A stretch of 64,000 nucleotides of DNA from Flavobacterium sp. HSC-61S13 (GTDB taxonomy: Bacteria; Bacteroidota; Bacteroidia; Flavobacteriales; Flavobacteriaceae), in assembly GCF_024171535.1 (NCBI RefSeq), contig NZ_JALJZV010000008.1, forward strand, positions 1-64,000, given 5' to 3'. Position numbers and translations under genes: made by a program. The notes under the pieces were generated by a model. The model did not search any database. It worked only from the letters and a program-made list of their open reading frames with translations, and was not told the DNA's origin. Shown here one piece after another: positions 35,533 to 44,878 of this stretch; the stretch's first letter is position 1, and each line of letters starts with the position of its first letter.

Positions 35533-35733
35533 ACAGTCTTATCTATTGTTTAAAATCTAACTTTTACCAAGTAAAAAGAAAGACCCGAACGGCTATACCG
35601 TTGTTTAGAGACTAGTCCTTTTATCGGTTTCTAAAATACAAAGATAAGCTGTGTAAATTAAGATCTGTGGAATAAATTTATCGGCTTCAAGAGATGATAA
35701 AGTGGGGATGGGGTGCTGGTCGTTTTTAAAACA

Positions 35734-35767
35734 AAAGAGGCTATCCTTTTGGGACAGCCTCTTTTTA
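35734..35767 (-). terminator. Terminator of the phosphate transporter operon
   Basis: A 10-bp stem (35734-35743 with 35757-35766) plus TTTTG on the minus strand, about 20 bases after the transporter stop. An A-rich run mirrors it on the other side. Confidence 0.82.
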
Positions 35768-35786
35768 TGGATATACTCTATGGAGT

Positions 35787-36851
35787 TTAAAACAATTTGA
35801 CCAAAGTATAAATAATAGCAGCAATTGCAGCAGATACTGGAATGGTTAATACCCAGGCCCATAAGAGGCTGATGGTGATTCCCCAACGCACAGCTGAAAC
35901 CCTTTTAGTAAGTCCTACACCAATAATAGAACCGGTGATGGTATGTGTAGTGGAAACTGGAATTCCGAAAAATTCAGAAATATATAACGTTAACGCTCCG
36001 GCTGTTTCCGCACTTACGCCTTCTAAAGAATTTACCTTAGTGATTTTAGTTCCCATGGTTTTTACGATTTTCCAACCGCCACTCATAGTCCCTAAACCGA
36101 TGATGATAAAGGATAATAAAGGTACCCAACCCCATTGGTCAACAAAATAATTAAATCGATCTGGAGAATTGATCCAGTCCTGGTGTCCGGCATCGACGTG
36201 ATAGAAAATTACGGCAGCACCGATAATTCCCATAACCTTTTGTGCATCATTTCCTCCATGTCCCAAACTAAACATGGCAGACGAAACCAACTGCATCTTT
36301 TTAAACCATTTTTCGGCTTTCTTAGGATTGGCGTGTTTAAAAATATTCAATATACTCAGCGTAATAATCGAAGCCAAGAGCATTCCTATCAACGGAGCAA
36401 AAAAGATAAACAACACGATTGGGATTACCTTGGCATATACGATAACGTGTTCGCCAGTAATTCCCGTAAAACCACCTGCATGCATCATGGCAGCACCGAT
36501 AAAACCACCGATGAGCGTATGAGAAGAAGAAGACGGAATACCGAATTTCCAAGTTAGTAAGTTCCAGATGATAGCCGCGATAAGTCCAGCGAATATCACT
36601 TCAAGTGTAATGAAATCTTCATTAACCGATTTGGCGATGGTATTACCAATTTTAAACTCTTGAAACCAATATTTTGAAATAAAGTAGGCTATAAAGTTAA
36701 AAAAGGCAGCCCATAGTACCGCTTGAAACGGAGTTAATACCTTGGTGGCTACTATGGTAGCAATTGAATTGGCAGCATCGTGAAAACCGTTGATGTAATC
36801 GAAGATAAACGCCAATACAATGACAATAATTAATAATGTAAATGGATCCAT
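35787..36851 (-). CDS. pit: Inorganic phosphate transporter, PiT family
   Basis: The 354-residue protein has about ten membrane helices and the two duplicated PiT signatures: GFHDAANSIATIV near residue 22 and the C-terminal GIPVSTTHTITGSIIGVG. It is a low-affinity phosphate or metal-phosphate symporter of the inner membrane. It follows the DUF47 gene by 6 bases, as usual for this pair. Confidence 0.95.
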   Translation of the reverse strand: MDPFTLLIIVIVLAFIFDYINGFHDAANSIATIVATKVLTPFQAVLWAAFFNFIAYFISKYWFQEFKIGNTIAKSVNEDFITLEVIFAGLIAAIIWNLLTWKFGIPSSSSHTLIGGFIGAAMMHAGGFTGITGEHVIVYAKVIPIVLFIFFAPLIGMLLASIITLSILNIFKHANPKKAEKWFKKMQLVSSAMFSLGHGGNDAQKVMGIIGAAVIFYHVDAGHQDWINSPDRFNYFVDQWGWVPLLSFIIIGLGTMSGGWKIVKTMGTKITKVNSLEGVSAETAGALTLYISEFFGIPVSTTHTITGSIIGVGLTKRVSAVRWGITISLLWAWVLTIPVSAAIAAIIYTLVKLF

Positions 36852-36857
36852 AGCCTT

Positions 36858-37502
36858 TTATGAATGTTTAACGGCTATAGCCTCTAAAACATAAGCAACA
36901 CTTTTACATTTGTCTGCAGCAGATTCCAAAGTAGAAAGTACTTCTTTATATTTGATGATGTTTTTAGCATCTATTTCGTTTTCAAAAATCTCTTGTACCG
37001 CCTTGTCGAATATCTTATCTGACTTGGCTTCCAATTTGTTGATTTTCTCACAAATTACATTGATGTTTTCCAGTTGGCGCATTTCCTTCAGTTCGTCGAT
37101 GGCTTCTCCAATTAGTTTACATGCATCGAGGTTTACTTCGGTCAATTTGCGAATAGACTTGGATATTTTTGCAACCTGATAAATTTTCATTCTGTTGGCT
37201 GCACCATTCAAATAGTCTGCAACATAATCAATAGCCTTGATTAAGGCGAAAATATCCTCGCGATCAAACGGAGTGATAAAGTTTTTGCCCAACTCGATAT
37301 TAATGCGCTGTTTTAAAGCTTCGATTTTCGCTTCTAATTTAGCAATTTCTAAAAAAAAAGCTTCGCGTTGATCTTTTGGCGCGTTAACACACTCATGTAA
37401 TAATTCAGCTAACTGAATTAAACTGGATGAAGCTTCTTTTAATAAAGGAAAGAAAACCTTATCCTTTGGTGTAAACATTTTGAAAAACGAATTTATAGAC
37501 AT
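36858..37502 (-). CDS. DUF47/PhoU-like phosphate-transport accessory protein
   Basis: The 214-residue, all-helical protein is the DUF47 family (PitA-associated, PhoU-like), which modulates PiT transporters. Coiled helices with repeated Glu-Lys heptads and a KLEAKSDKIFDKAVQEIFE helix are visible. It is the first gene of the operon with pit, 6 bases upstream. Its promoter must lie in the 330-base region shared with the divergent gene at 37833. Confidence 0.93.
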   Translation of the reverse strand: MSINSFFKMFTPKDKVFFPLLKEASSSLIQLAELLHECVNAPKDQREAFFLEIAKLEAKIEALKQRINIELGKNFITPFDREDIFALIKAIDYVADYLNGAANRMKIYQVAKISKSIRKLTEVNLDACKLIGEAIDELKEMRQLENINVICEKINKLEAKSDKIFDKAVQEIFENEIDAKNIIKYKEVLSTLESAADKCKSVAYVLEAIAVKHS

Positions 37503-37832
37503 TTCATGTTATTTAGATGGTGCGAAGAAAGTACTGTAATGTTAACTTAAGGTTAATGTAACTTTAGTAAATTGATAAATACTACTGCTTTGTCGTCTTT
37601 GCTTAACACGGGGTTAAATTTATGGTTTTTAAATATTCGGCTCGTTTCTACTTCATGTTTGCTTGGAATAAATGTAAGGTTTTTTTTGATTGAAATCACA
37701 AATTGTTAAGAAAGCAGTGGTGTAATAAAATATTTTTTTTACGGCCTGAAATAATCTAAAAGCATGATATATATCAGTTTATGTAGTATTTATTTTTGTT
37801 ACTATTGTGCATCTTATAAAAAACTCTAAATC
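37503..37832. promoter_or_regulatory. Divergent intergenic region with FNR-like box
   Basis: This region separates the DUF47-pit operon from the 595-residue gene. It contains the perfect palindrome TGATATATATCA (37765-37776), matching the CRP/FNR core TGAT-N4-ATCA, and 14 bases further downstream a -7 element TATTTTTG (37791-37798) for the rightward gene. There is no -33 TTTG at the expected place, as would suit an activator-dependent promoter. Confidence 0.5.
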
Positions 37833-39620
37833 ATGTCAACTAAATCCTTACACACCTTTCACATACCTGTGATGGGTTTGGCTTATACTATAGATAGCCC
37901 AATACGGGTTGCAAAATATGGTATCTCTTCTGTTATTTCTGTTATGGATGATGAACTAATGGAAAAGATGAATCATTTTTACAGCAGTAAGTTCGGATTT
38001 CCCTATCAGGAAATCACAAAAAAAATGGAGGACTTCCGCAGCAAACGCATTACTTCTTATCTCAACTTGGTAGATAAAATTGTGAAACAGAAATTTGCAC
38101 AATTGAAGACTGAACTGCTTGAAAGCAAAAAAGCAGTAGAAAATTATATTGATTTATTACCGAGAAGTTCTGAAATTCGCCAAGACTTATTTGATTTTAT
38201 TCATGATAGTCCACTCAAACAGAATTTTAAAGACTTTTTAGAGCAGCATCTAAAACCGGGTGCGATTGATGTCAATATTATGACCAAAGTCGATAAAGAA
38301 AATTTTGACAAGCAAACACCATTAGATAGTATTTACAATGATGCACATGCCGCCTTACGAGGTTTTGCGGAAAGTGATTTGCATTCGTCTGTAGTGCTTT
38401 CTGCAGGTATGAATCCGCGTTTATTTAGTTACTTTGAATCTTTCGAAGATTTCTTTCCCAATGAGCATCATGAAATCAACAAAAAAATCATTCTAAAAGT
38501 TAGTGACTACCGTTCAGCTTTGATTCAAGGAAGTTTTTTGGCTAAAAAAGGACTTTGGGTATCCGAATACCGCATTGAGTCGGGTTTGAACTGTGGGGGA
38601 CATGCTTTCGCGACAGAGGGGTATCTCTTAGGACCTATATTAGAAGAATTTAAACAAAAGAGAAACGAATTAATAACATCGACCCATGAATTGATGTGTA
38701 AAGCCTTATCTCAGAAGGGAAAATACGTTCCGAATGATATGCTGGAACTCAATATTACTGCTCAAGGTGGTGTGGGTACTGCTGAGGAACATGAGTTTCT
38801 ATTGCGTGAATATCAATTGAGCTCGGTAGGCTGGGGATCTCCTTTTTTATTGGTTCCAGAGGCGACTTCCGTAGATAGTGCTACACGTGCATTGTTGGAA
38901 AATGCCAAAGAAGACGATTTGTATTTAAGCAATCTGTCCCCTTTGGGTATTCCATTTAATACGGTTAAGGGAATGACCAATGACTTTTTTAGAAATCAAA
39001 GGGTTTTAAAAAACCGAGCAGGCAGTTCCTGCCCGAGAAAATATTTAGCATTAAACAAAGAATACTCTGAGCAAGGTTGGTGTACCGCCTCTAAGAAATT
39101 TCAAGACAACAAAATTCAAGAACTCGAAGCGAGAAAAGAACAATTGACCGATGAGGCTTTTAAAGGAGAATACAACGCCATTACGGAAAAAGCGTGTTTG
39201 TGTATTGGTTTGGCAAATGCATCTCTAATCGAAAATGATTTACCTGTAAAAGGAGAGGCTCAAGGTATTGTGATTTGCCCAGGACCTAATATGGCTTATT
39301 TTAATAAAACGGTTTCTTTAAAGACGATGATACAGCATATTTACGACAAGGATCAAAGTATCGTAGAAGTTGCGCGACCGCATTTCTTTATTAAAGAACT
39401 GCGCATGTATTGTGATCACTTTATGGGCGAGAAGACGGCTTTGATAAAGGACTTCACTGCGATGAAGGAAAAGAAATTGTTGAAGTTTAAGCAGAACTTA
39501 CTCGATGGGATAGCTTATTATAGAGTGTTGTTTGACAGGGATCTGGTTTATTTTATCAATAATAAACAACAGGCTTTGATTGAATTGAATGACTTAGAAA
39601 TAACACTTCAAAAATTGTAA
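37833..39620 (+). CDS. Uncharacterised 595-aa protein, flavin/TIM-barrel-like, cysteine-bearing
   Basis: No signal peptide or membrane helix is seen, so it is cytoplasmic. The start (HIPVMGLAYTIDSPIRVAKYGISSVISV) and the segment ITAQGGVGTAEEHEF followed by GSPFLLVPEATSVD resemble strands of a nitronate-monooxygenase-like FMN barrel. A long helical insert covers about residues 50-170. Cysteines are clustered in the C-terminal half (NCGGHAF, SSCPRKYLA, GWCTASKKF, ACLCIGLA, VICPGPN), a set that could hold an iron-sulfur or zinc site. Conserved relatives occur in Bacteroidota but carry no function I know. An FNR-like box precedes it. Confidence 0.75.
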   Translation: MSTKSLHTFHIPVMGLAYTIDSPIRVAKYGISSVISVMDDELMEKMNHFYSSKFGFPYQEITKKMEDFRSKRITSYLNLVDKIVKQKFAQLKTELLESKKAVENYIDLLPRSSEIRQDLFDFIHDSPLKQNFKDFLEQHLKPGAIDVNIMTKVDKENFDKQTPLDSIYNDAHAALRGFAESDLHSSVVLSAGMNPRLFSYFESFEDFFPNEHHEINKKIILKVSDYRSALIQGSFLAKKGLWVSEYRIESGLNCGGHAFATEGYLLGPILEEFKQKRNELITSTHELMCKALSQKGKYVPNDMLELNITAQGGVGTAEEHEFLLREYQLSSVGWGSPFLLVPEATSVDSATRALLENAKEDDLYLSNLSPLGIPFNTVKGMTNDFFRNQRVLKNRAGSSCPRKYLALNKEYSEQGWCTASKKFQDNKIQELEARKEQLTDEAFKGEYNAITEKACLCIGLANASLIENDLPVKGEAQGIVICPGPNMAYFNKTVSLKTMIQHIYDKDQSIVEVARPHFFIKELRMYCDHFMGEKTALIKDFTAMKEKKLLKFKQNLLDGIAYYRVLFDRDLVYFINNKQQALIELNDLEITLQKL

Positions 39621-39772
39621 AAAGTATAAGTAGAAATTTTTATAGCTGTTTGTTGGAAACACGAGTAGTTTTTTTCAAAAGCAGTAATTAGTGTTGTTAT
39701 TGAAGAGTAAGGATGGGTCGCTGGATGACCTGTCCTTATTTTTTTGCGTGTTTATTGATGTCCTATAAAAGC

Positions 39773-39812
39773 AAAAACTCAAGTTATTCTAAGTAGAAAG
39801 ACTTGAGTTTTT
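39773..39812. terminator. Bidirectional terminator between convergent genes
   Basis: A 12-bp stem (39773-39784 with 39801-39812) flanked by T-runs on both strands serves the 595-residue gene and the convergent propeller lipoprotein. Confidence 0.88.
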
Positions 39813-39830
39813 TTTTTAATGGGTTTACTT

Positions 39831-41057
39831 TTAATGGTGTAAATAGAATCCTGGTCCGCGTGTGCTTTCGATCGACTCAGCTATAATGCCGTATTGTGAT
39901 CGCAAATCTACAGTTCCTAAGGTAGCACCTGTTTGAAGATCTATAATGCTAATTGTACCGGAATTGATACCTGGAATATCCAATAAATTATTTTGTACAG
40001 CAACAACTGACTTACCTGATTTTGTTTTAAAGAAACTCATGTGATGCGCTCCTTTATCAGCATTTAACGTTTTTACAAGGTTTAAGTTTGGTAGATTTGA
40101 AATATCAAAAACCAATACTTTACCGGGGTCAGCAAAACTGACATAGAGCTTTTTGGTGTTGTCAATATACATCTCTAAAGTCCACCCCAATCCGTGTGAA
40201 GCACCATCGAAAATCTTTGTGAATTCGTCGTATTGATGTGTGGTTTCATTATAAGGAGCTATCCAAATATCACCGCCAAGCATGGTTGTGGCCAAGGCAT
40301 ATTGCGGAAATTCACCTCGCAGTAACAATACTTCCACGGGTGCAGACATATCCGTTGGACTGTCAGCTACGGTATAGGTTTTAAGTATGTCGTAAGTGGT
40401 TAGATCAATTAAACTTGTTGTGTTTCCAACACCAGAAGTCAAATCCGGATGTATGGTAGAAGTTACCATCATCAAATTGCGAGACTCGTTAATCGAGATA
40501 CCGTGTGGATACATGATGTATTTTGATGGGTCAGCATCCTGTGATCCAGATATGGTGTGTAATAATTGATTGGTGCTAGCATTAAATACACCAACACTTC
40601 CGCCTTTTAGACTTCCATCTCCACCCATAAAGGTTACGAAAAAGCGATTGTCGGTAGTAAAGAAGATGTTTTCTGCTACGGTGTTTGTACCGGTGTTGAT
40701 AGGTGTAGCGCTGACCAATAAAGGATAACCGTCGTTATCAACAGCAGTAGTGATTTGATAAAGATAATTACCGCCTAATGCTGTCGTATAAAGTTTCTTT
40801 TCGGTATTGTCATAATAAATGTGATGCGGTAAGGTACCAACACCCATTTCGAGTTTGTTTTTAATTTTTCCAAAATTTACAGACTCCGGATCCAGTTCAA
40901 TAACTGCCATACCATCTGATTTGCCTTCAACACTGCGATAATCTATAAAAAAAATAGATTCTCTAGATGGTAAAGTTTGATGATTATCGCTATCGCAATT
41001 TGCGAATATAATGGGGAATAGGACCAGTAAACCCCAATATTTAATGTTATGTTTCAT
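39831..41057 (-). CDS. Lipoprotein with beta-propeller (YncE-like) repeats
   Basis: The 408-residue protein has a lipobox IFANC near residue 20 and then repeated four-strand blades, with phrases such as LPHHIYYDNTEKKLYTTALG, YPHGISINESRNLMMVTST and HHMSFFKTKSGKSVVAVQNN that recur about every 45-60 residues. It is expected to sit on the outer membrane facing the periplasm or the exterior. The C-terminus ends in a His-His pair. Propellers of this sort bind metals, sugars or proteins. No function can be named. Confidence 0.85.
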   Translation of the reverse strand: MKHNIKYWGLLVLFPIIFANCDSDNHQTLPSRESIFFIDYRSVEGKSDGMAVIELDPESVNFGKIKNKLEMGVGTLPHHIYYDNTEKKLYTTALGGNYLYQITTAVDNDGYPLLVSATPINTGTNTVAENIFFTTDNRFFVTFMGGDGSLKGGSVGVFNASTNQLLHTISGSQDADPSKYIMYPHGISINESRNLMMVTSTIHPDLTSGVGNTTSLIDLTTYDILKTYTVADSPTDMSAPVEVLLLRGEFPQYALATTMLGGDIWIAPYNETTHQYDEFTKIFDGASHGLGWTLEMYIDNTKKLYVSFADPGKVLVFDISNLPNLNLVKTLNADKGAHHMSFFKTKSGKSVVAVQNNLLDIPGINSGTISIIDLQTGATLGTVDLRSQYGIIAESIESTRGPGFYLHH

Positions 41058-41428
41058 AAGTTTTAAATTTTATCAAGATTAGTTCTGTTAAAATTAGTAA
41101 AAAAATATATAAATATGGTATTTTAATAAAAAAATAAATCGCTTTATGTAGGGATATGCTCCAGTACGCGGTGATTATTGAGGTATTGGAGTTTTTTAAA
41201 TCTCAATATGTAGTTTTTTTGTACTATTTTAGTTGTTTTTTGTACTATGTTTATTTGTTATTTAAGTCGATCGAGTAGTGTTTTTTATTAGATGAGCCGG
41301 TATAAGTAAAGCATGCTGTATTAATTAGCTGCTCAAAAAGGGCTAAATGCGTGAGGCCACTAAAAGAAATTTAGTGGCCTCACTTGCAGGTCCAATACTA
41401 TTTATTAGACTCAATATAATGGTAGTGC
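41058..41428. other. Intergenic region with a strong hairpin, no gene
   Basis: About 370 AT-rich bases contain the promoter of the propeller lipoprotein and, at 41351-41383, a perfect 14-bp hairpin (GTGAGGCCACTAAA, loop AGAAA). The hairpin lies just past the stop of the MFS gene at 41429, but no T-tract follows, so it may be a transcript-end stabiliser. Confidence 0.55.
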
Positions 41429-42709
41429 TTAATGCATTTCGTTAATAATGGGATCTTCTAGAGAACTATCCGGTATCGAATTGAGTGTCTTTCTCTTAAT
41501 AAGGCGATCAACGCGACTCATCATCAAGATACTGATACAGGAAATCACCACCACCACATAACCGACTATATCGTAATTGATCAACGGACTGGTTTTGCTT
41601 TCTTGGTACACAATAACTCCTGCAACGGCTGCACCGATTCCTCCAGAAATTTGCTGTAAAGAAGCATTAATGCTCATATAAGCACCGCGATCTTTCATTT
41701 CGGGAACTGCACTGCTCATCGCGGAAGAAGGAACCATACGGCCCATGATTCCGATCATCATTAAAATGTTCGTAATGATCACCAACCAAAAAGGAACAAC
41801 AGCTAAGTTGGTGTAAACCACACAAACCAGCATCAACCAGATACACGCAATGGCAAAAAGTTTAAACTTGCTCATTCTATCGCTGAGTTTACCGATAAAA
41901 GGCATCATTGCTAGGGAACTCAATCCGGATATCATAAACAACATCGGTAATTGCGCTTCGCTGACTCCTAAGTTATTGACTGCAAATACGGTTCCAAAGG
42001 GCATCATCATAAATCCGCCGACGGACAAAATTCCCGTAGCCATAAACCCAATGCGGTAGTCTTTGTCTTTTAAGGTATGCCACAAGTGAAGTAAAGCCTT
42101 TTTATCTTGTTGAATAGCCAGATGCGCATTGACGGGTTTTAACCATACGGCAATACTTACCGCTATAAAAATGGATAATCCAACAATCATAAAGAACGGT
42201 GCTTCCCACGCCCATTTATGTGCAATGTATAAGCCGATTGGAATCCCGAGAACCTGACTCGCTCCGAAACCCATCTGCACAAAACCCATCACGCGTCCAC
42301 GCTGTTGCAAACTAAAGATATCGGTGATAATCGCCATCGATATCGAACCGATGACACCTCCGAACAAACCGGTGAAAATTCGTGCAGCAACCAAGGTCGG
42401 GTAGGAGTTGGCCAATCCACAGAATAAAGTCCCAACTATAAATCCAACATAGAAGAACAATAATAGTTTTTTCCGATCAAATTTATCGGCAAAACCCGCT
42501 GTAAGTAAACCCGATATCCCCGCACTAAAAGCATAGGCAGATACGGCAATACCAAAATCTCGAGTGTCCATGTCTAAGGACTTCAATAGCAAATCTCCAA
42601 GCGGAGACATCACCATAAAATCCAAAATTACGGTGAACTGGGTAATGGCTAAAATAAGAATAACAAATTTTTCATAACCGGTGAAAGGCACCGTTTTTTT
42701 CTTTTCCAT
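41429..42709 (-). CDS. MFS transporter, drug/sugar efflux type
   Basis: The 426-residue protein has 12 membrane helices with the MFS motif A (GFADKFDRKKLL) between helices 2 and 3 and a GVIGSISMAI segment in helix 5. The family exports drugs, sugars or amino acids. It is the second gene of an operon with a TetR regulator 37 bases upstream, the usual layout of a self-regulated efflux pump. The substrate is unknown. Confidence 0.9.
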   Translation of the reverse strand: MEKKKTVPFTGYEKFVILILAITQFTVILDFMVMSPLGDLLLKSLDMDTRDFGIAVSAYAFSAGISGLLTAGFADKFDRKKLLLFFYVGFIVGTLFCGLANSYPTLVAARIFTGLFGGVIGSISMAIITDIFSLQQRGRVMGFVQMGFGASQVLGIPIGLYIAHKWAWEAPFFMIVGLSIFIAVSIAVWLKPVNAHLAIQQDKKALLHLWHTLKDKDYRIGFMATGILSVGGFMMMPFGTVFAVNNLGVSEAQLPMLFMISGLSSLAMMPFIGKLSDRMSKFKLFAIACIWLMLVCVVYTNLAVVPFWLVIITNILMMIGIMGRMVPSSAMSSAVPEMKDRGAYMSINASLQQISGGIGAAVAGVIVYQESKTSPLINYDIVGYVVVVISCISILMMSRVDRLIKRKTLNSIPDSSLEDPIINEMH

Positions 42710-42746
42710 AAGTATAGGTGGGAGTAATTAAGCTAAATAGACTTGT

Positions 42747-43385
42747 TTATTGTATAAGGGGCTTCACGGTTGAGTTAGACTCCATGGCTGAGTTGTTTTT
42801 TTTTAAAGCGCGAACAACCAAATCAAAAGTTTGCCACAAAACCTCTTCTTTCAATTGATAGGGCTTGCCTTCCAAATCGATTTCTTCATAGTGAAATTTG
42901 ATCAGGGAATAAAGTGGGGCATGGGCAATAGACCAATAGACTTCTAGGGGAATACGATCGATTTCGTCACGCTTAAAAGCATTTTCTAAAAACTGATTTA
43001 ACTGTTGTTTGATTTTATTCATTAACACCTTTAAAAAATCGCGATAGTAGGAAGAACTTTTGACTTGTACCATAAACAAAACCGAATCTCGTTTATGCAT
43101 CATTTGATGATAACGATTGATCCATTGCTGCCTTAAACCGGCTTCAAAAGACATTTCCGGACTAAAATCTTTTAAAATTAAATCGGCTAATTCTGCTCCT
43201 TGTTCGGTGGTTAGTTGGAAAATTAAATCGTCTTTATCCTTATAATAAATGTAAATCGTAGCAACGGAAACCTTAGAAAGCTTGGCTAATTTGTTGATAC
43301 TGAAATTCTCCAAACCTCCTTGCCCAATCATGGCAATGGCATTTTCTTTTACGGTTTTTTGCTTGTCGAGATTCCTTGCTCTCAT
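42747..43385 (-). CDS. TetR-family transcriptional repressor
   Basis: The 212-residue protein has an N-terminal TetR HTH (about residues 10-55; FSINKLAKLSKVSVATIYIYYKDKDDL) and a helical ligand/dimer domain. It most probably represses its own gene and the MFS efflux gene downstream. A palindrome TGAATATTCA (43413-43422) overlaps the promoter 28 bases upstream. The ligand is unknown. Confidence 0.92.
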   Translation of the reverse strand: MRARNLDKQKTVKENAIAMIGQGGLENFSINKLAKLSKVSVATIYIYYKDKDDLIFQLTTEQGAELADLILKDFSPEMSFEAGLRQQWINRYHQMMHKRDSVLFMVQVKSSSYYRDFLKVLMNKIKQQLNQFLENAFKRDEIDRIPLEVYWSIAHAPLYSLIKFHYEEIDLEGKPYQLKEEVLWQTFDLVVRALKKNNSAMESNSTVKPLIQ

Positions 43386-43402
43386 CGTTTAAATTTGAAA
43401 TG

Positions 43403-43422
43403 CAAATGTAAGTGAATATTCA
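43403..43422 (-). promoter_or_regulatory. TetR promoter and operator
   Basis: On the minus strand TACATTTG (43403-43410) fits the -7 element. The 10-bp perfect palindrome TGAATATTCA (43413-43422) lies immediately upstream, in the -33/-7 spacer, where a TetR dimer would block RNA polymerase. Confidence 0.62.
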
Positions 43423-43503
43423 TTCTCTTAAAAGTAAATGTGCGATTTTTAGAAGGCATTCTACGGTAAATAAATTATTTTTGTCCTAATTAATAAAAGA
43501 ATT

Positions 43504-43941
43504 ATGGGGGTAGCAGAACTTTTGCAAAAACGAAAAGCCGCTTTGGCTTTAAAAAATCAGGAAGACGGTGATGCGTATAGACTGTCGTATCAGCAACATC
43601 AAAACACTATAAAATTGGACAGTGGTATCATTTATGAAATCATAGAGCAAGGTAGTGGTGCTAAGCCCTTAATGACTGATCGCATTTTATGTCATTATCA
43701 CGGCACTACGGTTAGCGGTGAAGTTTTTGATAGTTCGCTAGTTCGCAATCAACCGGCTACCTTTTCATTAGTCAAATTGATTAAAGCATGGCAACAAGTG
43801 ATTCCGTTGATTGAAGTGGGAACCAAATTTCGCATGGTTGTGCCCCCTGAAATGGCTTACAGAGACCAACAACTGACCAAGGAGATCGGTCCAAACAGCA
43901 CTTTAATCTTTGAAATCACCTTATTGGACATCGTTTTATAA
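43504..43941 (+). CDS. FKBP-type peptidyl-prolyl isomerase
   Basis: The 145-residue protein has a short N-terminal helical extension and an FKBP domain (about 50-145), with GVFDSS-like (here GEVFDSSL) and FRMVVPPEMAYRD/IGPNSTLIFEITLLDI segments. No signal peptide is seen, so it is probably cytoplasmic. It catalyses prolyl cis-trans isomerisation. It is divergent from the TetR operon but shares no evident role. Confidence 0.88.
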   Translation: MGVAELLQKRKAALALKNQEDGDAYRLSYQQHQNTIKLDSGIIYEIIEQGSGAKPLMTDRILCHYHGTTVSGEVFDSSLVRNQPATFSLVKLIKAWQQVIPLIEVGTKFRMVVPPEMAYRDQQLTKEIGPNSTLIFEITLLDIVL

Positions 43942-44096
43942 TGATTTTTCAGACCTTAAAATTCAATAATTTCAACTGTAATACTAGTATGTATAGTAGG
44001 TAAAGTGTGATTTTACAGGGCTTTACATACAGTGAAATTTGTTTTTATGCTACATAATTCGTATCTTGGAGAATAACCTGTTTAAAAACGAGTACG

Positions 44097-44219
44097 ATGA
44101 AGATAAATTACTTTTTACTTTTAGTAGGTCTAATTGTTGGAGCTAGTTTTGGCAAACGCAAGCACTCTACGGATTTGAAAGCTGTTTATGCGGATAAGAA
44201 AAAGGAGGCTCCGAATTAA
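44097..44219 (+). CDS. Small exported or membrane peptide, 40 aa
   Basis: An ATG at 44097 opens a 40-codon frame ending at TAA 44217-44219. It encodes a basic-hydrophobic N-terminus (MKINYFLLLVGLIVGASFGK) with a lysine- and acid-rich tail. The N-terminus is a plausible signal peptide, and the first residues resemble the start of the next gene (MRINYFLALTF at 44259), 39 bases downstream. Protein-coding status is likely but unproven. Confidence 0.55.
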   Translation: MKINYFLLLVGLIVGASFGKRKHSTDLKAVYADKKKEAPN

Positions 44220-44258
44220 AAAGACTATATTTGGAGATAACCTTATAATAGTAAAACA

Positions 44259-44822
44259 ATGCGGATCAATTATTTTTTAGCTCTAACTTTTCTTACTCTC
44301 GGATCGGTATATGCACAGACCAACCAGGCTCAGGATCAATTTTGGAATCAACTGCAGTCTCGCTGTGGACAGGCATTTGCCGGTAAAATGACTACAGACC
44401 CCATACCTAAAGACTTTTCGGGAAAGGAACTCGCTATGTTTGTTATGAGCTGTTCGGATACGGAAATCAAAATTCCTTTTTATGTAGGTGATGATCACTC
44501 GCGCACTTGGGTATTTACAAAAACACCGCAGGGTATTGAATTAAAACACGATCACCGTTTAAAAGACGGTTCCGAAGATAAAATCACACAATACGGAGGT
44601 ACAACCACCAATACGGGAAGTAGCACGATACAATATTTTCCAGCGGATCAAGAAACCACGGATTTAATTCCAGCCGCGGCTGGAAATGTATGGTGGGTGA
44701 CGATTAATGGCAGTGAATATACCTACAATCTCAGACGCGTAGATTCTCCGAATCACTTTCAAGTTCAATTTGATCTAACAAAAGAAATTCCCCAACCGCA
44801 ACGTCCTTGGGGACATGAATAA
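44259..44822 (+). CDS. Secreted hypothetical protein, 187 aa
   Basis: A signal peptide (residues 1-19, VYAQ cleavage) is followed by a domain of about 165 residues with two cysteines (C36 and C65, probably a disulfide), a GGTTTNTGSSTIQYFPADQ region and a closing NLRRVDSPNHFQVQFDLT segment. The family is conserved in Bacteroidota but unnamed. It probably folds as a small periplasmic or outer-surface domain. It lies 39 bases after the 40-aa peptide gene, in the same direction. Confidence 0.82.
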   Translation: MRINYFLALTFLTLGSVYAQTNQAQDQFWNQLQSRCGQAFAGKMTTDPIPKDFSGKELAMFVMSCSDTEIKIPFYVGDDHSRTWVFTKTPQGIELKHDHRLKDGSEDKITQYGGTTTNTGSSTIQYFPADQETTDLIPAAAGNVWWVTINGSEYTYNLRRVDSPNHFQVQFDLTKEIPQPQRPWGHE

Positions 44823-44854
44823 AAAAGACTTTTTTTTGCAAAAATTCTGATAAG

Positions 44855-44878
44855 CAGCCCTCTTTGGGCTGTTTTTTT
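44855..44878 (+). terminator. Terminator of the 187-aa gene
   Basis: CAGCCC-TCTTT-GGGCTG (44855-44871) plus seven T. Confidence 0.82.

Noticed and set aside
36135-36557. 140-aa plus-strand frame
   Set aside because: Antisense to the phosphate transporter; highly charged and without a homologous pattern.
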